Shown: positions 53,231-60,984 of the stretch, piece by piece
Numbering within the stretch: the stretch's first letter is position 1
How the letters are laid out: each line of letters begins with the position of its first letter
Assembly: GCA_900540175.1 (NCBI GenBank)
Contig: UQFG01000009.1
Coordinates: forward strand, 1-60,984
Direction: 5' to 3'
Source: an uncultured Mollicutes bacterium
GTDB taxonomy: Bacteria > Bacillota_I > Bacilli_A > Acholeplasmatales > Anaeroplasmataceae
Length of the DNA stretch: 60,984 nucleotides
Notes under the pieces: generated by a model
What the model was told of the DNA's origin: nothing
The model's input: only the letters and a program-made list of their open reading frames with translations
The model's database searches: none
Made by a program: the position numbers and the translations under genes

Positions 53231-54568
53231 TTAAATGGTTGGCCATACTCGACGAATAACTTCGATGGCACCCGGTGTATCTTTCGTATAAAAATCCTTT
53301 TTACCTTTTCCCGAACAGCGGTTGTTTCCGATCACATATACTTTTTCGTTGAACCAATCGCTGTCTTTTAAAATCGTCGAATGATTGCTGCCGATCACAT
53401 CGACCCCGTTTCCATCCGAATAAACCGTAATATTTCCGTTAAACGACTGGAATTGCAACGTATTTTCATTGTAAAGCGACGTTACATAAATTTGATCGGT
53501 ATAGCGGGCTACTCTTGTAATCATCTCTTGGGTCGGGAAAACATTATTGTAATTGGCCGTATATTCGCTTCCGCCGGCACAACAACAAACACAGACGATT
53601 TCCGGTGTGATTTTCTGCAACAGACAATCGTTGGATGAGGTTTTAGAACCGTGATGCCCGGCCTTAAACAAGGCAACATGCGGCAATGTTTTTTCCGAGG
53701 ACGATCCGTCGTAATAAGCGGCCATGGCCTCTTCTCCTTCTTTTTCCAAATCGCCTGTAAACATAAAGTGCTGATCAAAATAGGATAACATCACACAGAC
53801 CGAATAATTGTTTTCATCGGAAGTTGTTGTAAAATAAAATTGGTTCCATAAAATATCCAAGTAAATCTCATCTGTGATTTGAAAGCGTCTTTTAGCACCG
53901 TTTTCGTTATTCCAACATTCCTCAGCCGTGTAATGATTGGTTCCGTTTGTTTCCAACATCGAAACCGCAGCGGTGAAATCGCGATAAATCGCTGTCGTTT
54001 TATTGCTTCTTGAGGCCGTGATGATCGTATCGACTTGATACTGATACAAAATTCCGGTTTGAGTGGATCCGGATTTGTTCCCGACAAAAGCCGCAATGTG
54101 ATCTTGATCTCCGTGGGTTGCAATAACGTATTCGAGCGTATCATCTTCAAGATAGCGATCCAAATATTTTTTAATGACGGGTGCGCTGTCTTTCCTCGAT
54201 CCGGCATCAATTAAAATATCGACATCCCCGGCTTTGATATACGTACAATCCCCCGTATATTCATTTCCCAATTCCAAAAAGTGAATTTTTAAATCCGCAT
54301 CTTCAAAGACGACCGTTTGTTTGGGTGTATCCGGAGAAAAAAAGCGTTCTTTTATAAAGAAAAAGCCCAAAATACAAACAATCAGCAATACCACCAAAAC
54401 AAAACCCTTTACGCCAAATCTTTTTTTCAATCCGGCTGTCTTCTTTTTAGTCATTCGACTGACATAAAGTTGGGCTTCTTTTTCCGATGAAAAAACTTTA
54501 CTGGCACGTTTGGCATTGTCTTTATAAACCGCATATTTTCCCTTTTTGTTTTTTCTCACTTCATACAC
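53231..54568 (-). CDS. Membrane-anchored ComEC-like metallo-beta-lactamase protein
   Basis: 445 residues. N-terminal DUF2188-like domain (about 1-40, KGKYAVYKDNAKRASKVF), one membrane helix (about 53-72), then an extracellular MBL fold: THGDQDH (about 145-151), TGDLEKEGE (about 278) and AGHHGSKTSS (about 305-314), the ComEC C-terminal set. After the fold an unknown C-terminal stretch with VIGNNRCSGKGKKDFY. A DNA or nucleotide hydrolase role is likely by family. GTG start with GAGGTGATTATAG upstream. Confidence 0.88.
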   Translation of the reverse strand: MYEVRKNKKGKYAVYKDNAKRASKVFSSEKEAQLYVSRMTKKKTAGLKKRFGVKGFVLVVLLIVCILGFFFIKERFFSPDTPKQTVVFEDADLKIHFLELGNEYTGDCTYIKAGDVDILIDAGSRKDSAPVIKKYLDRYLEDDTLEYVIATHGDQDHIAAFVGNKSGSTQTGILYQYQVDTIITASRSNKTTAIYRDFTAAVSMLETNGTNHYTAEECWNNENGAKRRFQITDEIYLDILWNQFYFTTTSDENNYSVCVMLSYFDQHFMFTGDLEKEGEEAMAAYYDGSSSEKTLPHVALFKAGHHGSKTSSNDCLLQKITPEIVCVCCCAGGSEYTANYNNVFPTQEMITRVARYTDQIYVTSLYNENTLQFQSFNGNITVYSDGNGVDVIGSNHSTILKDSDWFNEKVYVIGNNRCSGKGKKDFYTKDTPGAIEVIRRVWPTI

Positions 54569-54615
54569 CTATAATCACCTCTTTTGATTATACCATGAAT
54601 CCATTCAAAATAAAA

Positions 54616-54632
54616 GAAACCGCTCCGGTTTC
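54616..54632 (-). terminator. Terminator hairpin downstream of the accessory region
   Basis: Seven-base stem GAAACCG / CGGTTTC with a short loop, T-rich on the minus side, 48 bases upstream of the MBL start. It would close transcription from 54704-56392. Confidence 0.65.
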
Positions 54633-54703
54633 TTTATAAAGATCAATCAAAGATTTTTTGGTATGAAACCGATGGCAAATACTTGCACCTTTTCTCATTG
54701 ATT

Positions 54704-54922
54704 TTAACGTTCCAAAATAAAATCATAATCGTAAAAGTCATGAATCCGCTCGTTTGTCTGTCGTTTAAAAAGTTTTCCCTCTTTCGAATAAAATACCGAA
54801 TTATTTTCAACCCGTTCTATAAAAAATCGCCTTGCGATAACCTCAACAACAATCTTTTTGATATTTGCAAACAGGCAGAAGATATGTTTATTCGTTGTAA
54901 AAGAAATGGATGAGCAACTCAA
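54704..54922 (-). pseudogene. Possible gene remnant (C-terminal fragment)
   Basis: Open frame of 72 residues whose end (FKRQTNERIHDFYDYDFILER) looks like a genuine protein C-terminus, but the N-terminal half does not, and there is no clear ribosome site or promoter. The opposite strand is also open. Likely a decayed relic; the region from 54640 to 55003 otherwise shows nothing. Confidence 0.3.
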
Positions 54923-55003
54923 GTTATCAACTCAATCCCGACAAATTTTACACACTTGATAATAAACTGCAAGTTGAGGAAAAGATACTTGTGGAATAGT
55001 GGT

Positions 55004-56392
55004 TTATGCTTTCAGCATGTCCTCATAAATAACGAGGGTTACGTTGCCCATCTCGTTTGCTTTGTCAATACAGCCTTTGGTAAAGCCAGTTTTTGCAAAG
55101 AGATAAAAATGCGTCTTCTTGTAGTTGAATAAGGAGCTGCGTTCGATAAGTTTTTCCAGCACACCAAGATCCACCTTTTCGTTTGTCCATTTACACTCGG
55201 CGAATAGGCCAGTATCTTTAGCCGCTCCCATAATATCGATTTCCTCTTGAGATTTCGTTTTTGGGTTTGCTCCCCACCAACGGCCGAGATCGGTGAAATT
55301 CACCGCACACTTGCCCTCAAGAAGCAATTTCCAAAGATACTGTTTGCAAATATCCTCGAAAATGCCACCCATATAAGAAGAAAGTTCGAAAGCGATGCGG
55401 TTATATGCCAAATCAATGGCGCCTCTTGAAATAGTGGGGATGTTTTCCGACACAAAGCGATACCAAAAGCGGAACATATGATCCTCAATAGAGTAGATCG
55501 TCTTACGAGTGGATTTTTCACCGTAAGGTGATTCTTTTTTAACAATACCAAGCGTAATCAAATTTTTGATATAGGTAGCACATACACTTGTGTCTTCGTC
55601 TATTTTATTAGATATTTCATTCATTTTGGACGAACCGGTGGCAATAGCAGTAATCACCGCATTATAAATAGCAGGTTCACGCACCTCTTGCTTTAAAAGG
55701 TTACTTGGTTCTTCAAATATAAACGATGACGGATTCAAGAGCGTATTTTTTATATTTTGTTCAATGGAAAGGGTATCATCAAACTGCATCAGATATTGAG
55801 GTGTTCCGCCCACAATACCATAAGCCAAAGCCTTATCCTCGTCGGAGAAATTTTTAAAATAACGGCAAGCCTCTAAAAATTCAAAGGGTTTAATTTTGAA
55901 CTGTGCCGTTCTTCTTCCATAAAGGGGTGCCTTATATGCCAAAACGTGATCTTCCATATAGGACATAGAACTACCGCAAAGAATTAAAAACAACTTTGAT
56001 GTGTCTTTGTTTTTATCAATTAGAAACTGAAGTGTGGAAGCAAAACTTTTGGAAGCACGGGCGACATAAGGGTATTCGTCAATGACAAACACAATTCTTT
56101 TTATCTTGGCAAGTTCAAAAATGTGTTCAAGAGCCATCTGAAAATTATTAAAGGATACGCCCATTGCAACTCCTGTATTATATTCCATAATACTTCTTGA
56201 AAAGTTATCAAGATTTTGTTTTTCGTTGGTTTCAACTCCGGTAAAGAAAATATTATCTTTATCCTTCACAAATTCGTTAATGAGGGCGGTTTTTCCCACG
56301 CGGCGGCGACCGTAAATAACGGCAAACTCGAATTTGTCGGAACTATAAAGCCGATTTAATGTATTAAGCTCGTTTTCTCTTCCAATGAACAT
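55004..56392 (-). CDS. DUF234-type ATPase with nuclease-like C-terminal domain
   Basis: 462 residues. N-terminal P-loop AAA: Walker A GRRRVGKTALI (about 28-38) and Walker B RIVFVIDEYPYV (about 100-111). A winged-helix segment lies in the middle (about 240-300). The C-terminal DUF234 region (about 330-440) holds EEIDIMGAAKDTGLFAECKW, a PD-(D/E)xK-like pattern. The family is frequent in mobile and poorly studied bacterial and archaeal loci; biological role unknown. AGGGAGG precedes the start. It stands alone between two intergenic stretches. Confidence 0.85.
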   Translation of the reverse strand: MFIGRENELNTLNRLYSSDKFEFAVIYGRRRVGKTALINEFVKDKDNIFFTGVETNEKQNLDNFSRSIMEYNTGVAMGVSFNNFQMALEHIFELAKIKRIVFVIDEYPYVARASKSFASTLQFLIDKNKDTSKLFLILCGSSMSYMEDHVLAYKAPLYGRRTAQFKIKPFEFLEACRYFKNFSDEDKALAYGIVGGTPQYLMQFDDTLSIEQNIKNTLLNPSSFIFEEPSNLLKQEVREPAIYNAVITAIATGSSKMNEISNKIDEDTSVCATYIKNLITLGIVKKESPYGEKSTRKTIYSIEDHMFRFWYRFVSENIPTISRGAIDLAYNRIAFELSSYMGGIFEDICKQYLWKLLLEGKCAVNFTDLGRWWGANPKTKSQEEIDIMGAAKDTGLFAECKWTNEKVDLGVLEKLIERSSLFNYKKTHFYLFAKTGFTKGCIDKANEMGNVTLVIYEDMLKA

Positions 56393-56420
56393 AGTGTACC
56401 TCCCTATAAAAAAATAAGTG

Positions 56421-56502
56421 TTTTACGATTTACTAAATTATACTTCACAAACAAGCAATAGTCAATAACCGTTTAAAAATTTACTCATTTATGATTTACT
56501 AA
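56421..56502 (-). promoter_or_regulatory. Promoter of the DUF234 ATPase flanked by direct repeats
   Basis: Minus strand: TTGACT (56460-56465), 17-base spacer, TATAAT (56437-56442). A 15-base element TTTAYGATTTACTAA occurs at 56422-56436, right after the -10, and again at 56488-56502, upstream of the -35. The pair looks like operator half-sites. Confidence 0.75.
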
Positions 56503-56846
56503 TGCTTAAAATACTATAAAAACAACTAAATAAATTCAATCCACTGTTCAATACAAAGTAGACCCCATGATTAAAATAAGAAGGTAGATTTCTTTAAAAC
56601 CCAAGACATAAAAGTCATCGATTCCATATCTGGTACAAATAAAAACGGAAATATTACCTCTAAATTGTCTTTGTGATTCTATCTTATATGTGATAAACTA
56701 CTATCATCATTTGATCATCTCCGTATTAAATTATTTTGGTTGTCCGCCTTAATGATTCGGATATGCTTTTTTTACAACACAGGAAGATAGATCTACGCTC
56801 ATACGTGTAACGTATGGTTTTTATTTCGTTTTCCTACATAATAAAA
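56503..56846. other. Gene-free AT-rich stretch
   Basis: No open frame with a ribosome site is seen. It contains a hairpin CATACG-TGTAA-CGTATG at 56800-56816 followed by GTTTTTATTT, the form of a plus-strand terminator with no gene in front of it, so this could be leftover DNA from a lost gene or element. Confidence 0.5.
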
Positions 56847-56877
56847 AAAACACCGCTTATTCAATAAGCCGTGTTTT
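56847..56877 (-). terminator. Terminator after the OB-fold-like lipoprotein
   Basis: Stem AAAACAC-GCTTATT / AATAAGC-GTGTTTT with a C/C mismatch, then eight T on the minus strand. Confidence 0.8.
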
Positions 56878-56888
56878 CATACTTGTTT

Positions 56889-57635
56889 TTACTTAATAAC
56901 AATGGACGTAATATGCGGATTGGCACCGTTCCACCAATATAAATATCCTTCAACCGTCACTTCATCGCCAACCGAAAGTGTCTGTACCGTTTGATGAACC
57001 GCCGTTTCCGAACCCGTCAAATACGCCTCAACGCAACAAGCCAATTCGGTTGTGCCGTCCGAAATCGTAAAATATAAATCATCGGTCGGAGTTGAGCCTT
57101 TATACCCGAACGCGTTGGAAGAATCTACAACCACATTTTGATCGGTTGTTTCGTATTCTACGACCGTTAAAGTCGCTTTGAAATAAGAATTTTGATATTG
57201 TTCTAAGGAAGTCAATTTGTTTGATACGTCAATCGGGGTGGTATTCATCGTTTTATCCCCCGCATCAATCACTTCGACTTTGGTAATATCGTCGCCCATG
57301 ATTTCATGTTCACCGGCATAAACCGTCTTGGCGGATGCTTCGATATGAACGTACGTTCCGATTTTGTAAACATTGTTGTTTTCGTCTTCCGTACAAGCCA
57401 TATTGTAAACAAAATAACCTTCTCCGGACGTTTCCGTCAATAAATAAAGCGTTACCTGATCGTTCCACCAGCTTTGTTTTGCGGCAATAAATCCTTCGAT
57501 GGTTACTTCATCACCGGTTTCCGCTTCCATGAATTGTTCGTACGTCATCGCTTGTTTCAATTTCGATTGATTCGAACAAGACCCCAATGAAAATAATCCG
57601 AATAATACTGCAATTACACCCAGTAATTTTTTCAT
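56889..57635 (-). CDS. Lipoprotein with probable tandem OB-fold domains
   Basis: 248 residues. Signal peptide with lipobox LGSC (Cys20). Two similar halves begin with the pattern GDEVTIEGFI (about 41-50) and GDEVTVEGYLYWWNG (near the C-terminus), strand patterns like OB-folds in secreted nucleic-acid or sugar-binding proteins. No catalytic motif. It follows the sugar-binding protein gene but has its own promoter at 57675-57703. Ligand unknown. Confidence 0.75.
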   Translation of the reverse strand: MKKLLGVIAVLFGLFSLGSCSNQSKLKQAMTYEQFMEAETGDEVTIEGFIAAKQSWWNDQVTLYLLTETSGEGYFVYNMACTEDENNNVYKIGTYVHIEASAKTVYAGEHEIMGDDITKVEVIDAGDKTMNTTPIDVSNKLTSLEQYQNSYFKATLTVVEYETTDQNVVVDSSNAFGYKGSTPTDDLYFTISDGTTELACCVEAYLTGSETAVHQTVQTLSVGDEVTVEGYLYWWNGANPHITSIVIK

Positions 57636-57674
57636 TTTATACTCCTTTTAATGTTTTAATTTAACTACATCTTC

Positions 57675-57703
57675 ATTATAAAGAATTTCTTATGCAGAAA
57701 CAA
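57675..57703 (-). promoter_or_regulatory. Promoter of the OB-fold-like lipoprotein gene
   Basis: TTGTTT (57698-57703), 17-base spacer, TATAAT (57675-57680) on the minus strand. Confidence 0.75.
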
Positions 57704-57716
57704 TCTTTCTAAAAGA

Positions 57717-57730
57717 TGTAAACGTTTTAT
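57717..57730. promoter_or_regulatory. LacI/CcpA-type operator at the end of the binding-protein gene
   Basis: TGTAAACGTTTTAT, one base different from the site before the HAD gene (22050). It overlaps the stop codon of the SBP gene and lies about 13 bases upstream of the -35 of the next promoter. Confidence 0.55.
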
Positions 57731-59133
57731 CTGCGGCAATTATTCATGGCCGTTTTAAAAAGGGCATACACGTCAATCTCTTTTTTCTTAGACTGACTGG
57801 CCGAATCGATGATCCGTCCGACTTGTTTTCTGACATCGGCCGAACCGACAAAGGCCGGCGTCGTAAAGGTTTTGTCTTTGTATTCCATGACATTTAAAAT
57901 AGCCGCTTTTTGTACGTCGTAAATATCTTCTGAATTCAAAAACGCCTGAAATTCCGTTGACTCGATGGCCTTCGTCGTAACAGGCGAATACCCTTCTGTT
58001 TGAGCATAGGAAATTTGCACTTCATTGGTCAACAGATATTGCATAAACAACCAAGAAGCCAAAACTTCCTGCGGATCTTCTTTGTTAAACAGACACAAAG
58101 ACGGTCCTTGGGAAATCACTTGCGGATTTGTTTTGTCCACTTGCGGGATCGTCGTCACCAATACCTCAAAGTCTTCACCGGTTTGCGCGGTATGTCCGAG
58201 TGGAGAAGAAGGTCCCATCCAAGTCGAACCGGCACTGGAATCGATTCCGAAAATACATTCTCCTTTATTGAATTTATCGCCCGGATAAATTCCGGTCATC
58301 GCTTTGGTCACATAAAGTCCTTCTTTATACAGTTCGTTTAAGTTTTGCACCATTGCTCGGTTATCGGCATTATTGAACAGCAAATCGCCTTCATCCGTCG
58401 TAAAATCATACCCGTTTTGATACGCCAGTTCGATAAAGAAATTATCCGAAGACTGATAAATAAGCGGAATCATCGTCGGATCATCGACCAAAGCCTGTCG
58501 GCAAATCGACCAAATTTCATCCCACGTAAAAATATTGTCTTCGGGAATGGGAATTTGATGTTCCGTCAGATACGTTTTATTGACATAAAGACATTCGGTA
58601 GAACGCATAAACGGAAGTGTGTAAAGATGCGTCTTTCCGTCATAGGCGTTACGAATATAACCTTCCTCTAAATACTGTGTTACAAATTCATCTTTTAAAG
58701 GTGCCTCAAATCGAACATCTGCTCCGCCAAGCCCGTATTTAGGATGATCGATCAGTTGTTCCAATTCGACAATCAAATTCGGGCTTTCCAGATAAGCCGC
58801 CACGTGATCGGGATAGGCAATCGCTACATTGGGGGTAGTTTTCGTTCCGATATTCAGTAAAATCGTCGCATATAAATCCGGATAGGAAGTATAGTGAACA
58901 ATTTCCACGTCGATATTCGGATAAAGGGCCTCAAAATCGGCAATCGCATCATCATAGATCTGTCGTTGTGTCGGATTGCTGTCGTTTTTAGCCCAAAAAG
59001 TAAGATGATACGTTCTGGAAAGATCCAACTCCTCGGGTAAAATAAATTCCGTTAACGATTTGCCACCGTGACAGGAAGCAAACAATAAAACCGTTAATCC
59101 CCATAAAAAAGCCATTACAATTCTTTTTTTCAT
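57727..59133 (-). CDS. Family 1 sugar-binding lipoprotein (UgpB-like)
   Basis: 468 residues with signal peptide and lipobox FASC (Cys21). The sequence YHLTFWAKNDSNPTQRQIYDDAIADFE and the PNIDVEIVHY motif are those of UgpB/MsmE-type extracellular solute-binding proteins. A sugar or glycerol-phosphate-like substrate is expected. Follows the two permeases after five bases. Confidence 0.92.
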   Translation of the reverse strand: MKKRIVMAFLWGLTVLLFASCHGGKSLTEFILPEELDLSRTYHLTFWAKNDSNPTQRQIYDDAIADFEALYPNIDVEIVHYTSYPDLYATILLNIGTKTTPNVAIAYPDHVAAYLESPNLIVELEQLIDHPKYGLGGADVRFEAPLKDEFVTQYLEEGYIRNAYDGKTHLYTLPFMRSTECLYVNKTYLTEHQIPIPEDNIFTWDEIWSICRQALVDDPTMIPLIYQSSDNFFIELAYQNGYDFTTDEGDLLFNNADNRAMVQNLNELYKEGLYVTKAMTGIYPGDKFNKGECIFGIDSSAGSTWMGPSSPLGHTAQTGEDFEVLVTTIPQVDKTNPQVISQGPSLCLFNKEDPQEVLASWLFMQYLLTNEVQISYAQTEGYSPVTTKAIESTEFQAFLNSEDIYDVQKAAILNVMEYKDKTFTTPAFVGSADVRKQVGRIIDSASQSKKKEIDVYALFKTAMNNCRR

Positions 59134-59138
59134 CGTTC

Positions 59139-60023
59139 TTACCCCTTTAGTCCGCTGCGGGAAACACCGCTCATAATCTGCTTACGGAAAACCAAAAACA
59201 ACAACAGAAGCGGAATGGAAACAAGTACCACCGCGGCCATCATCGCGGGAATATTTTCTCTTCCGAACCCGGAATTACGCAATTCCTGAATTCCGTTGCT
59301 GATTAAGAAATATTCTTCTTTGGTCGTTACCAGTCTGGGCCAAATATAAGAATTCCAGCATTCGATGAATTTTAAAATAACGATCGTTATAATCGTCGGT
59401 TTGGAAAGCGGAACCAATACTTTCCAAAGATATTTCATATCGGTCGTTCCGTCCAGTTTCGATGCATAATACGTTTGATCGGGAACCTGCTGAAAATTTT
59501 GTCGCAGCAAATAGATGTAAAAAACGGAAATAACCGACGGAAAGATCAATCCCACAAATGTATTTCGCAAATTCAAATTCACAACCGTCGCATAATTGGT
59601 AATCGTAAACAATTCCATCGGAATCATCATGGTTGCCAAATACAACGTGAAAACCACTTCTTTGCCTTTAAAATGCAGGCGTGCAAACGCAAACGCGGCG
59701 AAAATACAAACGACAACCATTAAAGCCGTTGTTGCCGTAGCATAAATCAATGTGTTCAGCATATATTTTCCCAGTTGCACACTCGTCCAAGCCGTCACAT
59801 AATTTTCGGTCGTCACATGACTGGGGATAAAATTCGGCACTGTTTCGCTGGTATAATCCGCCAATGTTTTGAAAGAAGATAAAATCATCCAATAAAACGG
59901 AAATAAAACCGTAATAGCGGCAAGCGATAAAAACAAATATAAGAAGATATACTGCACACTGGTTTTGATTCGATCTTTTTTTTCGATATTCGAAACAGAC
60001 CGATGATTCATAGTCCCTTGCAT
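59139..60023 (-). CDS. Sugar ABC permease, UgpE/MalG-like
   Basis: 294 residues, six helices, EAA-type loop DGTTDMKYLWKVLVPLSKP (about 195-213). The start at 60023 is chosen because AGGAGGG is seven bases upstream; the in-frame ATG at 60041 overlaps the other permease. C-terminus VSRSGLKG is typical of UgpE/MalG. Confidence 0.92.
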   Translation of the reverse strand: MQGTMNHRSVSNIEKKDRIKTSVQYIFLYLFLSLAAITVLFPFYWMILSSFKTLADYTSETVPNFIPSHVTTENYVTAWTSVQLGKYMLNTLIYATATTALMVVVCIFAAFAFARLHFKGKEVVFTLYLATMMIPMELFTITNYATVVNLNLRNTFVGLIFPSVISVFYIYLLRQNFQQVPDQTYYASKLDGTTDMKYLWKVLVPLSKPTIITIVILKFIECWNSYIWPRLVTTKEEYFLISNGIQELRNSGFGRENIPAMMAAVVLVSIPLLLLFLVFRKQIMSGVSRSGLKG

Positions 60024-60033
60024 CGTATCCCTC

Positions 60034-60933
60034 CTAGGCATAATAATTGACTTTTTTCTTACTGATCAGCAAATTGACGGCTGTAATCGCCATGATGATT
60101 GCAAATAAGACAATGGCCGCGGCCGCCGCTCTGGAAGGATATCCTCCTGTTTCCGCATACAAATAGTCGTAAACACAACCGACAATCGTATTCATTCCGT
60201 AAAAATTCAAATCTTCTCCGTAAATACCGACGGCATTGCTGTATTCTTTAAATGCCCCGATAAAACCGGTAATCACCAAATAGGAAATCATCGGGGAAAT
60301 CATCGGAATGGTTATTTTGAAAAACCGTCTGGTTTTCGATGCCCCGTCGACTTTACCGGCATCGTAAAGTTCCGGTTTAACCGATTGCAGTGCCCCGATG
60401 AAAACCAAGATTTTAAACGGCATGACATTCCATATAATGTAGGTACAAAGAACAAACATTTTACTGAAATAAGACCCGTTCAGCCAATCGATTGCCTCAA
60501 TCCCGAACCAAGAAAGAATGGTATTCATCACACCGATGGTATCCGGTGTCAAATCAAACATAACCATGAATACCAAACCGACGGCCAACGCATTGGTCAC
60601 ATACGGCAAGAAAAAGATTGTTTGAAAAATTTTTTTAAGCGGTCGAATGGCATTGAGCGCCGCCGCAATCAGCAACGCGATGATCGTCGAAAGCGGAACG
60701 GTAATGATGACGATCAAAAACGTATTTTTAAGCGCCTCGATAAACCGGTAATCACTGAAAATAAACCGGTAATTATCCAATCCGATCCCCGTATAGATCT
60801 GCGTCGTAAATTTAAAGTTTTCCTCAAAAGAATAAATAATGACATCAATAAGCGGATAAAACATGAACGCACCTAAGAAAAACAAAGAAGGCAACAAATA
60901 CAACCATGCTTTCCACTGGTTTTTCATTACCAT
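60034..60933 (-). CDS. Sugar ABC permease, UgpA/MalF-like
   Basis: 299 residues, six helices, opening MVMKNQWKAWLYLLPSLFFL. Its EAA-type loop is DAGKVDGASKTRRFFKITIP (about 190-209). The ATG overlaps the stop of the upstream ATPase gene as TAATG. With UgpE and the binding protein it makes a complete importer lacking only the ATPase seen in part. Confidence 0.92.
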   Translation of the reverse strand: MVMKNQWKAWLYLLPSLFFLGAFMFYPLIDVIIYSFEENFKFTTQIYTGIGLDNYRFIFSDYRFIEALKNTFLIVIITVPLSTIIALLIAAALNAIRPLKKIFQTIFFLPYVTNALAVGLVFMVMFDLTPDTIGVMNTILSWFGIEAIDWLNGSYFSKMFVLCTYIIWNVMPFKILVFIGALQSVKPELYDAGKVDGASKTRRFFKITIPMISPMISYLVITGFIGAFKEYSNAVGIYGEDLNFYGMNTIVGCVYDYLYAETGGYPSRAAAAAIVLFAIIMAITAVNLLISKKKVNYYA

Positions 60934-60983
60934 TATCTCAACCTACTTTCCGTTTCACGGTTGAATAAGAATACTTTGTTCGG
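60933..60983 (-). CDS. C-terminus of a sugar ABC ATPase (UgpC/MsmX type), cut by window end
   Basis: Only the last 16 codons are present, reading PNKVFLFNRETESRLR and stop TAA. The KVFLF-x2-ETE pattern is the usual end of the TOBE region in UgpC/MsmX ATPases (compare KVHMFDKETEET in the large ATPase at 13110). The stop shares a base with the permease start. This ATPase therefore has normal C-terminal length, unlike the 847-residue one. Confidence 0.75.
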   Translation of the reverse strand, partial: PNKVFLFNRETESRLR

Positions 60984-60984
60984 C

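Noticed and set aside
56540..56640. Possible insertion sequence end (GGGGTCTACTTTGTA on the minus strand)
   Set aside because: The segment vaguely recalls transposon ends, but no matching partner repeat or transposase remnant was found.
1..60984. CRISPR arrays, rRNA genes, T-box or other named riboswitches
   Set aside because: No regularly spaced repeats, rRNA signatures or recognisable riboswitch cores were seen by reading; upstream of metG there is no T-box.

Overview
The window looks like a contig from a Gram-positive, low-to-moderate-GC member of the Bacillota, probably class Bacilli (Erysipelotrichia or Tenericutes-like gut lineages are the best guess). Evidence: many lipobox lipoproteins, AGGAGG-type ribosome sites, the rnmV-rsmA-yabG-ispE gene order known from Bacillus, a sporulation protease (YabG), Hsp20 genes behind CIRCE-like operators, and oversized sugar ABC ATPase architecture of a kind also known from mollicutes. 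The first 19 bases are an Illumina adapter, so the left edge is a contig end and dnaX is artificially cut.

Layout. 1-8.1 kb: housekeeping run on the minus strand (dnaX, a papain-like membrane-anchored protein, ispE, yabG, rsmA, rnmV, HD phosphohydrolase), divergent from a U32 peptidase-family RNA-modification gene. 8.2-11.6 kb: a small P-loop kinase, then a GH43 / DUF1593 glycoside unit. 11.7-28.8 kb: a complete maltodextrin/starch system: malE-malF-malG, a lipid-anchored extracellular GH13 amylase, an 847-residue MsmX-like ATPase and two lipoproteins in one operon; malQ-glgP-HAD in a second; a divergent LacI-type regulator; and a cytosolic GH13 glucosidase. Similar operator sequences (TGTAAGCGTTTTAT-like) lie upstream of these units, and one lies in the second sugar ABC operon at the right end.

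28.9-45.2 kb: mixed housekeeping and small unknowns: a two-gene unknown membrane cluster, cupin, S66 LD-carboxypeptidase, HIT protein, metG-yitT, an ABC-2 exporter pair, aminotransferase, two Hsp20 genes, mnmE-purA-DUF523 with an XRE/4-TM module in front. 45.4-50.2 kb: two overlapping ATPase-permease fusion proteins of the MacB/bacitracin-export type.

50.2-52.2 kb: a strikingly AT-rich island with tiny ORFs, a 75-residue membrane protein and a tyrosine recombinase, ending at tRNA-Gln(UUG) with inverted repeats. 52.2-54.6 kb: NrnA-like DHH phosphoesterase and a ComEC-like metallo-beta-lactamase protein. 54.6-56.8 kb: accessory DNA with a DUF234-type ATPase and a probable gene remnant. 56.9-61.0 kb: a second sugar ABC operon (end of an ATPase gene, two permeases, binding protein) followed by an OB-fold-like lipoprotein.

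The genes of the carbohydrate regions fit one scheme: surface amylase cuts alpha-glucans, MalEFG plus the large ATPase import maltodextrins, and MalQ, GlgP and the cytosolic GH13 enzyme turn them into glucose and glucose-1-phosphate. No CRISPR array, rRNA gene or complete insertion sequence was seen.
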